Shown: piece after piece, positions 21,733 through 30,262 of the stretch
Position numbering within the stretch: position 1 is the first letter of the stretch
Layout of the letters: each line of letters opens with the position of its first letter
Assembly: GCA_963854835.1 (NCBI GenBank)
Contig: OY978529.1
Coordinates: 13,105,139-13,169,138, forward strand
DNA length: 64,000 nt
Direction of reading: 5' to 3'
Source of the DNA: Megamerina dolium
Taxonomy: Eukaryota; Arthropoda; Insecta; Diptera; Megamerinidae
Made by a program: the position numbers and the translations under genes
The notes under the pieces: generated by a model
What the model was told of the DNA's origin: nothing
Seen by the model: only the letters and a program-made list of their open reading frames with translations
Databases searched by the model: none

Positions 21733-21908
21733 ATATATATGGCACACTCCAGAATTTTCATTTATCGTAGTCGAGTTTCTTCTCTTTCTTTCTCATTGGC
21801 TTGTTCTGGTTATCGCTTTTTTCTTTTTGTTGACATTCGTTGCTATGCTACCAGTATTCGTGGCATTCACAATTAGTGATGAATAACCAACCATCAATAC
21901 TCGTTACA
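21733..21908 (-). repeat. Copy a, right (5') LTR, second part
   Basis: The sequence resumes as ATGGCACACTCCAGAATTTT and ends in CTCGTTACA, completing the LTR begun at 10560-10777. It is diverged from copies b-d, consistent with copy a being older. Confidence 0.85.
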
Positions 21909-22258
21909 GTATTCTGATTTTCAAATTTGTGAATGGTGGGGGAAATAGTGGTTTCGGTCGATTATGCACACCGTAAATTGTGTGCATAATCGTGTGCGTA
22001 ATAAGTGTACGAAAAACGTCTCTCACAGAACGTTGATTTTCGTAATACAGCTGAACAATTTGAAAACGTTGTTGCGGTACAAGTCTTTCCATGATGATTT
22101 GTCGAACAATACTAAAAAAATAACAGGACAGTTCGACACGAATCAAATGCGATCTGTCAAAAGACCTCCAAATGAATCGAACTATAAAAGGTAAAGCAAC
22201 TGAAAATGCTTTCCCTTGTTGTGGGAGTATAATGTCAAAAAATATTAAGGCGCAAACT
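21909..22258 (-). mobile_element. Mariner-like transposase N-terminal fragment
   Basis: The minus strand encodes MERLVPQQRFQIVQLYYENQ and a following helix-turn-helix region, nearly the same as the start of the transposase at 47152. The bases upstream of the ATG are also shared with that copy. It is cut off after about 60 codons. A 13-bp perfect inverted repeat (21959-21971 and 21980-21992) lies within the coding part. Confidence 0.75.
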
Positions 22259-22633
22259 TGCCGGGTTGATGGCTTAATGTAGGGTGTGGCTATTTGCACT
22301 TCTTGGAAAGCAGCTCCGTTAGTTCGAAAATAGCTGAGCTTATTTCCTGTTTTGATTTGAGAGAACTTTTAATATTAAGATGTGAACTGATATTATAGTC
22401 AAGATAGGTTCTTCCGTTTTTCTTATGAGAGTTTTCAGAGATAGAGGTTATTATCGTGGGAGAATGGTCGGAAGATAGCTCCAAAGAGGAATTCACGCGG
22501 GAGTGTACATTCTTCAACCCTTTAGTGATTGCAAAATCAAAAAGCTCTGCAGTCTTCCGTCTATCTGATGACCAATATGTGGGGTTAACATTGGATAAAA
22601 CGTCAAGACCCAGCGCAGGAGTTATTAAACTAT
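22259..22633 (-). mobile_element. Jockey-clade LINE relic, endonuclease C-terminal part
   Basis: The minus strand reads NPTYWSSDRRKTAELFDFAI and SSDHSPTIIT, matching the endonuclease of the intact LINE at 60454 (PTYWPTDKRK; SSDHSPTVI). The 5' portion of the same relic lies at 26536-28345 on the other side of Ty3/gypsy copy c, with CTAT duplicated at 22630-22633 and 26536-26539. It is truncated at 22259. Confidence 0.85.
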
Positions 22634-23070
22634 TGTTACGTTTTTATTCTGTGAACGTTTAATTCTATTTGAATTACCTTGTTCGATCACTGGATTCTGT
22701 TAATGATAACTGCAACACTTATTTTATACAACTATATACAGCAACAATTTATTTAATAAACTCTATTTACAATCAACTCTGTTTATAATCAACTATTTAC
22801 AATAACACTTTAATGTACTAGCAACTTTTGCCTCTGTATAGATGTTTGCGCATTCACGTTCGGAATTTGATTGATTTTCCTCCTCAACACTGGCTCTATT
22901 TATACTCTGTTGGCAACACCCCAGAATCTTCCTTTATCGAGATTCTTCTCTTCCTTTCTCGTTGGCTTGTTCTGGTTATCGCTCATTTCTTTTTGTTGAC
23001 ATTCGTTTCGATGCTGCCAATAGTGTCAGTCACAATAGTGATGAGTAATCAACTATCGATACTCGTTACA
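22634..23070 (-). repeat. Copy c, left (3') LTR, 437 bp
   Basis: TGTTACG to CTCGTTACA. It is almost identical to c's right LTR (26099-26535), for example AATTTG versus AATTCG, so this is a recent insertion. It is followed by the polypurine tract at 23071-23083. Confidence 0.93.
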
Positions 23071-23081
23071 CTGCCCTCCTC

Positions 23082-24704
23082 TTAACCTTGTTCGTCCCGA
23101 ACAAGTTTTTCTACTTCCCCTCGATATGGCGCAAGTCGCTCCAAGTGCACTACTTTAAACTTTGCTCTTTTATTCCAGGCACGTTGAATACGATACACTA
23201 CATCATTTATCTTTGCTATAATCTCATATGGTCCTTCCCAATGAGTCTGTAGTTTAGGGGACAGGCCTTTCTTTCGTTGTGGATTATGAAGCATTACAAG
23301 CTCTCCTTCATAGAACCCTTTTGAATTTGCTTTCAAGTCATACCTGGCCTTCATCTTATCGCTTATCATCTGCGACCGCTCTCTGATGAACTGATGTACT
23401 TCATCCAACTGTTCCCGCTTTTCGCTAGTATAATTTCCTTCGGTTGATCTCGTTGGTGTTACAACTCCAAATTTTAAATCAGCTGGCAGTCTTAACTCGT
23501 TTCCAAAAATTGCCATTGCCGGTGTAGTAGCCGTCGTATCATGTTGTGCGGATCGATATGCCATGAGGAACATTGGTATATGTACATCCCAGTCTCTTTG
23601 GTATTTATCTACGACTTTTCTCAAATATTCCTCGAAGGTACGGTTAAATCGTTCTACCATGCCATCAGATTGTGGATGCAAAGGTGTTGTACGAGTTTTG
23701 TATATACCCAGCATACGGCATATCTCTTGGAATACAATTGATTCGAAATTTCGACCTTGGTCTGAGTGTAACTCCATCGGTACACCAAAACGAGTAATCC
23801 ATTGGTTGACGAATACATCCGCAACTGTACTAGCTTCTTGATTTGGAATGGGGTATACTTCAGGCCATTTACTGAAGTAATCTATAACCACCAGAACATA
23901 CTTGTTTCCTGCGTTGCTTATTGGAAATGGTCCAGCTATGTCCATAGCAATTCGCTCAAATGGAGCACCCACGGTGTATTGGTGCATCTTACCTCGACTT
24001 TTCTTAGTGGGACCTTTGGCCATTGCACATTGCTTACATTTCCGAATCCAATCAGCGACATGGTCATGACATCCAACCCAATAAAATCGTTTCTTTATTT
24101 TCTCGACGGTTTTGGTGATTCCCAAATGCCCTCCAGTGGAGGCATTGTGATACTCAGCTATCACTTCATTTATTCTTGCCTTGGGTACCACCAGCAGATC
24201 ATAAGTGATTTTTCCATCTTCACTTTCCCATGTTCGGAATAAACATCCGTCTCGTAAGTGCAGGCTTTGCCACTGCGCCCAGTATGCCTTCGTTATTGGA
24301 CTCTCATTAGCCATTTCTTGCCAATCTGGACGTATGCCCTGCTCCTTATATTCCATAATCTTTGCGAGATCTGGGTCGTTCCGCTGATCTTCTTGAACTC
24401 GTTCGGTGGTCCATGACTCTTCCGACAATACATTCGTAAGACGTAGGTTAACAATGTGATTCTGGCTTCCTACCCGCGAGCAATGTTTGCTATCTACGGT
24501 GCAAGTACGATGATATGGATTATCAGCCTTACCACGATGAATGACATCACGATCTTCCTTTCGTTGTCCTGGTGAATTCGATCTTTGTTGCTTGCGTCGT
24601 AGACGACAATTACGCGACATGTGTCCTCTTTGATCGCATATGAAGCACTTACCGGCAAATTTATTTTTGTGTTGATTCCTTGTTCTTTGATTGATTGCAA
24701 TCAC
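23082..24704 (-). CDS. Copy c: zinc knuckle fused to integrase (no protease, RT or RNase H)
   Basis: 540 residues open. It begins within Gag's C-terminus (second knuckle CFICDQRGHMSRNC) and passes directly into VIHRGKADNPYHR. That stretch aligns with the very end of RNase H in copy b (GGHHGNADALSRRPC). A complete integrase follows: HHCC finger, D-D-35-E core and GPY motif, ending KLVRDEQG. The whole protease-RT-RNase H block is missing. The same junction exists in copy d at a different genomic site, so the deletion predates both insertions. The true start is upstream in gag (24661-26069), which is frameshifted here. Confidence 0.9.
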   Translation of the reverse strand: MIAINQRTRNQHKNKFAGKCFICDQRGHMSRNCRLRRKQQRSNSPGQRKEDRDVIHRGKADNPYHRTCTVDSKHCSRVGSQNHIVNLRLTNVLSEESWTTERVQEDQRNDPDLAKIMEYKEQGIRPDWQEMANESPITKAYWAQWQSLHLRDGCLFRTWESEDGKITYDLLVVPKARINEVIAEYHNASTGGHLGITKTVEKIKKRFYWVGCHDHVADWIRKCKQCAMAKGPTKKSRGKMHQYTVGAPFERIAMDIAGPFPISNAGNKYVLVVIDYFSKWPEVYPIPNQEASTVADVFVNQWITRFGVPMELHSDQGRNFESIVFQEICRMLGIYKTRTTPLHPQSDGMVERFNRTFEEYLRKVVDKYQRDWDVHIPMFLMAYRSAQHDTTATTPAMAIFGNELRLPADLKFGVVTPTRSTEGNYTSEKREQLDEVHQFIRERSQMISDKMKARYDLKANSKGFYEGELVMLHNPQRKKGLSPKLQTHWEGPYEIIAKINDVVYRIQRAWNKRAKFKVVHLERLAPYRGEVEKLVRDEQG

Positions 24705-26069
24705 GCGCTATATGCCCTCGTTTGTCGCAAATGAAGCACTTACCATTAAATTTGTTTTCGCTTCGACCTGCTCTTGCTTCAGGCTGAACTACTGATTTTA
24801 CTGCCTGACGCACTGCTTCAACCAGATCTGCTGTTTCTGTTTCTAGTTGGCGTACCCGTGGCATTGGTCGACACATCAAACTGGCGGCTTCAAATGTCAA
24901 GGCACTACTAACTGTTTCGGCATATGTACTCCTTGATGACATTACTAGGGCGTGCTTAGTGCTCCATAACGTATTCCGTCTATGAATGCCTCTATTTTAA
25001 TTTTTTCGACGAACTCTTCCGAATTACCGGAGAACGCAAGATGACATAAGCGCTCAATATCGGAAGCGAATTCCTGAAGGCTCTCATTACTCCGTTGCAC
25101 TCGCGATCTCAATTCCACTCGATGTAATTGACTCTTGTATTCATTTCCATATTTTCGCTGGAGTGTGTCCATCAGTGACTGATAGCTACCACGATCTTTC
25201 TCTGGAATCATCTGTAACACCTCGGAAGCATTACCTTTTAATGCGACTATTAAAGCAGCAGTCTTGTCGCTATCATCCCATTGATTCTTCGAAGCTGTTG
25301 TCTCGAATTGAAGCTTGAAGATATTGAATGGCGTGCTTCCGTCAAATGTTAGTGGCTTTAATTTGATTGTACTTGAATCTCTAATCACTGATGTGGCTGG
25401 TCCATTTATTTTTAGTTGATTGAGTTCGTGCTGTAATTTCTCGAACTTATCTTCCAAGTCATCTACATGTTCCTTTAAATCCGTGACCTTTTCATTAATG
25501 GTTCCGGAAATTTCCTGAAATCTATGTTCAATTCCTTTTTGTAGATTTTCGATGACGTGTTCTTGTCGAGCCGAACCCTCTTGAATTTCCATACGCAATT
25601 CAGCCGAATGTTCTTGAAACTTGGAGTCAATTGTTTTCTGGAACTCTCCCATAGCGTTTTCTTGACGTACCGAATGTTCTTGAAACTTGGAGTCAATTGT
25701 TTTCTGGAACTCTCCCATAGCGTTTTCTTGACGTACCGAATGTTCTTGAAACTTGGAGTCAATGCGAGACGCATTTTCTTGTAACTTCGCATTAATTCCT
25801 TGCAGTTGCTGCTGCTGTTGTTGCATCATGGATTTCATGAGTTCCATTAGTTGACCACTCGAATCTATCTTGCTTTCTTCCTCAGCGTGTACGACTGCTT
25901 GTATATCGGCTTCCTCGAAGAACTCATGTTCTTCTACGTTAATTCCCTTAGCCTCCATAGCTTGCCTCAGCCTCACCAGCAGTTCCGCCTTTGCACCTGA
26001 TGACGATAGATTCATCTCTACCAACAGCTTTTTAAGCTGGTCCACTTTTAGTTGGTCAATTTTCACCAT
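24661..26069 (-). pseudogene. Copy c gag, two frameshifts
   Basis: Gag from the SAP domain (26069) through coiled coil and capsid is open to 24945, where a small deletion shifts the frame. 24942-24661 continues it to the first knuckle (CFICDKRGHIARDC), then a second shift leads to the 24704-23082 frame. The coiled coil has an extra tandem copy of a 66-bp (22-residue) unit (FQEHSVRQENAMGEFQKTID), so the linker length differs from copies b and d. Confidence 0.88.
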
Positions 26070-26098
26070 CTTTACAGAATCCCACTTCTGACACCAAT

Positions 26099-26535
26099 TG
26101 TTACGTTTTTATTCTGTGAACGTTTAATTCTATTTGAATTACCTTGTTCGATCACTGGATTCTGTTAATGATAACTGCAACACTTATTTTATACAACTAT
26201 ATACAGCAACAATTTATTTAATAAACTCTATTTACAATCAACTCTGTTTATAATCAACTATTTACAATAACACTTTAATGTACTAGCAACTTTTGCCTCT
26301 GTATAGATGTTTGCGCATTCACGTTCGGAATTCGATTGATTTTCCTCCTCAACACTGGCTCTATTTATACTCTGTTGGCAACACCCCAGAATCTTCCTTT
26401 ATCGAGATTCTTCTCTTCCTTTCTCGTTGGCTTGTTCTGGTTATCGCTCATTTCTTTTTGTTGACATTCGTTTCGATGCTGCCAATAGTGTCAGTCACAA
26501 TAGTGATGAGTAATCAACTATCGATACTCGTTACA
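26099..26535 (-). repeat. Copy c, right (5') LTR, 437 bp
   Basis: TGTTACG to CTCGTTACA, two bases from the tRNA-Leu primer site at 26077-26096, followed by the CTAT duplication at 26536-26539. Confidence 0.93.
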
Positions 26536-28345
26536 CTATATAAGGAGTTATTAAACTATATAAGTTATTAAGCTATATTTTTTTTGTGTGAGGTGAGCTT
26601 CTGACATAAGCATATATTAGGATTGTTCTTTGAGAAACAGATTAATTTTTATGTTAACTTACGCCATTTGCATTCCAGTGGCAGATTTTTAAAGCACTCA
26701 TTGCTTCAATAGGAGGGATTGCAAAAGCATATTCTGGTTTCTGCGTTGAACACATGAATTGTGTCATATTTTCTATAAACAATTGCATTGTTTTCTCAAG
26801 CTAACTATTCTCTTCACTAGAAGTTATTGCCGAAGAAGTTCCTTTGAAAATATTTGGGTCAGTCAGACAGTCTCACTGAGGGGTATACTTTTAGCTGGAT
26901 TCGATTGAGGCATAAGTTTCTGTTTAATTCTGACGTATACAGAACAGCCTATATAGTTGGTTGTGTGATTTTCACCGCAATTACTGCATTTTTTTTTATT
27001 CTGGAGTCTTCCTTTGGCTTGGTGCATAATTGAGACTTATGTAGGTCACCACAGATAACACATATACTGGGGAGTGTACAATATTCCTTGGTGAGTCCAA
27101 ATTCATGTCAATTAGCGCATTCAACTGGACCCAACCTCTTACGGGGCTCTTCTACTGAGATTTTCCAGTGTAACAAATAGCGTAGACTATAAATAGAATG
27201 AGATTCACCTTTCTTCAAAGCCACATTTTCCGGCTCTAGCTCAACTCTGTAAGGGACAATGGAGCTTTGTTCTTGTTTCGTTTATTGTACACCAATCGTA
27301 CTTTAAAACCTTCTTGGCGTAGGGCGTCGAGAATATCGTTTGTTTCCACGTCAGGTTCAATGCCATTTATTATCACAATCAGACCTTTCTCACTCTTGAG
27401 TTGGTATGTGTATAACTTTTTTTTAAATTTTTTCAAAATACTCCACTTACGGTATCCAGGTTCAGAGTAAAATTGAATTTTTGTCCCTTGTATGATACCT
27501 CTCTTGCAAACAGGTGCTACTTTGGGCTAAGTAAGCAATTGAGAAGTCGAGCTCTCTCTCGAAGAACGAAAACTACACCCTACAAGTCTTTCGTCCTAAC
27601 ATATGGCGCTGAAGCCTGCACAATTTCCACCTCGGATGAACGAATGCTTGGAGTTTTCGAGAGAAAAGTCCTACGGAAGATCTTTGGACCTATTTGCATT
27701 GGTGGCGAGTATCGAATAAGGTACAACCATGAGCTGTACGAGCTGTATGTCGATATTGACATAGTAAAGCACATCAAAATCCAGCGGCTGCGCTGGCTAG
27801 CGAATGGAAGAACACGCTCCAGCTAAGAAGGTGTTATATTCGGAACCCGCTGGAGGACGACGCAGAAGAGGAAGACCTAACTTCCGTTGGAAATACCAAG
27901 TACTGGAGAACCTGACGGCGCTTGGAATTTCTAACTGCCGCCAGCTAGCGAAGAACAGAGATGGCTGGCTACTGGCTAAGCATGTTATATTCGGCCTAAA
28001 TCGATATTCGGTTGTTATGGCCACATAAGTAAGTAAGTAATGATACCTTTAGTTATTGGAACAACATACGATTCATTATGATGCTTAGATACATTATTGC
28101 TTGGAGTTTGTTTTCAAGCAACCTGTGTCAATTTTTCACCGTATTGATTTGGAGTTATTTGTGTTCGTATTTGTTACTAATGCGGGAGAATTATAAATAC
28201 TGCTATGTGTTATACTCACATTAGTAGAAGAGGGAGAAGGATACTTATTAATTTTTATTTTAGGGTCTGAAGCAGCAACAGACGAAATTTTTATCGTTAA
28301 AAGATGCAGCGTTCGGACGACGGGGAGAAACACTCATCGTTGTTT
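26536..28345 (-). mobile_element. Jockey-clade LINE relic, ORF1 and start of ORF2
   Basis: The minus strand has an ORF1 start near 28340 (MSVSPRRPN, compare MSVQRSPLR in the intact element). A PRE_C2HC-like part at 27436-27236 (LYTYQLKSEKGLIVIINGIEP) and a decayed zinc-knuckle region near 27150-26950 follow. ORF2 starts at about 26703 (MSALKICHWNANG). It is the same family as the intact LINE at 58731. It is interrupted by an RTE-like insertion (27501-28039) and by copy c. Part of the endonuclease between the two halves is deleted. Confidence 0.85.
27501..28039 (+). mobile_element. 5'-truncated RTE-like LINE fragment
   Basis: The plus strand encodes the end of a reverse transcriptase (DERMLGVFERKVLRKIFGP; then IRYNHELYEL; IQRLRWLANG) with one frameshift. 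It ends with GRRRRGRPNFRWKYQVLENL and a TAAG-repeat tail at 28026-28039. The 9-bp duplication ATGATACCT at 27492-27500 and 28040-28048 gives exact borders. Removing the insert restores the ORF1 reading of the surrounding jockey relic (VVPITKG then IIQGTKIQFYSE). Confidence 0.88.
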
Positions 28346-28602
28346 TTTCAATCTCCTTGACTTGTTTATTTTTATATTATATCGAATATCGATTAAAACT
28401 TTCTTCAATATACAATTATATGTTTTTTTACAATTTTTCAAATATAAAACTGAAATAAATTTAAGCCGTCGCCGCTCAACTTAAAAATAGAAAAAAATTA
28501 AAATGGATAGTAGACGGTCGACGGTAAAAACGCTGCCGATGCAATTTTTATTATTACCGCTTTACCGTCGTCTACCGCAATTCTAAGTACAATTTATGCT
28601 AT

Positions 28603-29539
28603 TGTAACGAGTAGCTGTGGTTGGTTACTCATAACTATTGTGAATGACACGAATATTGGTAGCATCGAAACGAATGTCAACAAAAAGAAATAGGCGATAA
28701 CTAGAACACGCCAACGAGATAGAAATGGTGCAACTAGCCACGAACGTACCGCCCGTACGTACGAACAAAAATTTGTCAAAAGTTATGCCCTTAGCAGCGA
28801 CGGAGAAATCGACTGTTCTTTCTTATATACATACATAACAATGTTACCATGTAACACTGTGTGTGCATGCTTTTAATCACACTTACCATTTTCATGATAA
28901 AATTTCATAATATAGAAACTAAAAAAAAAAATAAATATACGTGAAGTATATTTTAATAAATAACTAAACACGATGATAGTTTTGATTAATTAAAAAAAAA
29001 AAACTAAACTTTTTTAGTTAATTTTTTATTCATTTATAAAAGTCTAAGCTGGTAACCCTGTAAACATATAGAACGATCAGCTGACACGGGTTTACGTAAA
29101 AATCAAATTGCTGTTGATTCTCTCCGTTACGCGCTACGGGAACGTCACCGTTATACGGTGGTGAGTTTTTGTTAACACGACATTCCCATAAGATAGGTCG
29201 TGTCAACTGACAAGTTCTACGTTTTCACGTTCGTGGCTAGTTGCAGCAAAAGAGAAGAAACTCGACTACCATAAAGGAAGATTGTGGAGTGTTGCCACAG
29301 AGTATAAATAGAGCCAGTGTTGACAAATTGCGCAATCATCGATACAGTATCAGAGGCAAAAGTCGCAAGTACATTAAAAGAGTTATTGTAAATAGTTGAT
29401 TGTAAATAGAGTTAATTAAATAAATTGTTGCTGTATATAGTTGCACAAAATAAGTGTTGCAATTATTATTAACAGAATCCAGTGATTGGGCAAGGTTTAT
29501 TCAAATAGAATTAAACGTTCACAAAATAAAAACGTAATA
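28603..29539 (+). mobile_element. Solo LTR of the Mdg3-like family, split by a MITE
   Basis: Plus-oriented LTR starting TGTAACGAGTAGC and ending AATAAAAACGTAATA, with no internal gag-pol sequence or primer site beside it. It is therefore a solo LTR left by LTR-LTR recombination. It contains the family TATA box (GTATAAATAGAGCC near 29303). The middle is interrupted at 28729-29245. Flanking duplications are not clear (CTAT versus ATAT). Confidence 0.85.
28729..29245. mobile_element. 517-bp MITE with 19-bp perfect terminal inverted repeats
   Basis: TGCAACTAGCCACGAACGT at 28729-28747 is exactly inverted at 29227-29245. The repeat extends outward to about 22 bp with one mismatch (TGGTGCA versus TGCTGCA). 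There is no coding sequence; the centre is A/T-rich with several runs of A. The flanking LTR reads through once the insert is ignored. The target-site duplication is uncertain, so I cannot assign a superfamily. Confidence 0.75.
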
Positions 29540-29786
29540 ATATGCATACGTTGGCTTAAGCCAGCTGCCAAACTATACTGCACTTAACACAAATTTTCGT
29601 CAAGTTTCGTCAAATGCCATTTGCTTAAACAAAGCGAAACTGATTACACATTCCGTACGGAAACTGCTGTTTGTGAATTGTTTACGTATTAAATATAAAG
29701 TAAACAAATTCGCAATGGACCTAAAAGGCGCAAAAACATCTTTTAAATTTAATTAAAAGACGAAAAGAGAATGTGTCTATTCATAT
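29540..29786. other. Spacer between solo LTR and copy d
   Basis: About 250 bases of unremarkable AT-rich DNA. No open frame, repeat end or RNA gene was recognised. Confidence 0.5.
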
Positions 29787-30224
29787 TGTTACGTTTTTAT
29801 TTTGTGAACGTTTAATTCTATTTGAATTACCTTGTTCGATCACTGGATTCTGTTAATGATAACTGCAACACTTATTTTGTACAACTATATACAGCAACAA
29901 TTTATTTAATAATCTCTATTTACAATCAACACTGTTTACAATCAACTATTTACTATAACACTTAAATGTACTTGCAACTTTTGCCTCTGTATCAATGTTT
30001 TCGCAATCACGTTCGGAAGTAGATTGATTGTCAATTCTCAACACTGGCTCTATTTATACTCTGATGGCCACACCCCAGAATCTTCCTTTATCGAGATTCT
30101 TCTCTTCCTTTCTCGTTGGCTTGTTCTGGTTATCGCTTATTTCTTTTTGTTGACATTCGTTTCGATGCTGCCAATAGAGTCAGTCACAATAGTGATGAGT
30201 AATCAACTATCGATACTCGTTACA
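29787..30224 (-). repeat. Copy d, left (3') LTR, 438 bp
   Basis: TGTTACG to CTCGTTACA, with the TATA box at 30051-30058 (minus strand) and AATAAA near its element-strand 3' end. ATAT at 29783-29786 is repeated at 35317-35320 after the right LTR. The polypurine tract follows at 30225-30237. Confidence 0.93.
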
Positions 30225-30262
30225 CTGCCCTCCTCTTAACCTTGTTCGTCCCGAACAAGTTT

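Noticed and set aside
23541..24242. Plus-strand frames opposite the integrase (also near 11685 and 30695)
   Set aside because: They recur in every copy only because they are antisense to the conserved integrase gene and have no domain of their own.
30225..30262. An envelope gene, which would make the family errantivirus-like
   Set aside because: Integrase ends close to the polypurine tract in copies b, c and d; there is no third ORF.
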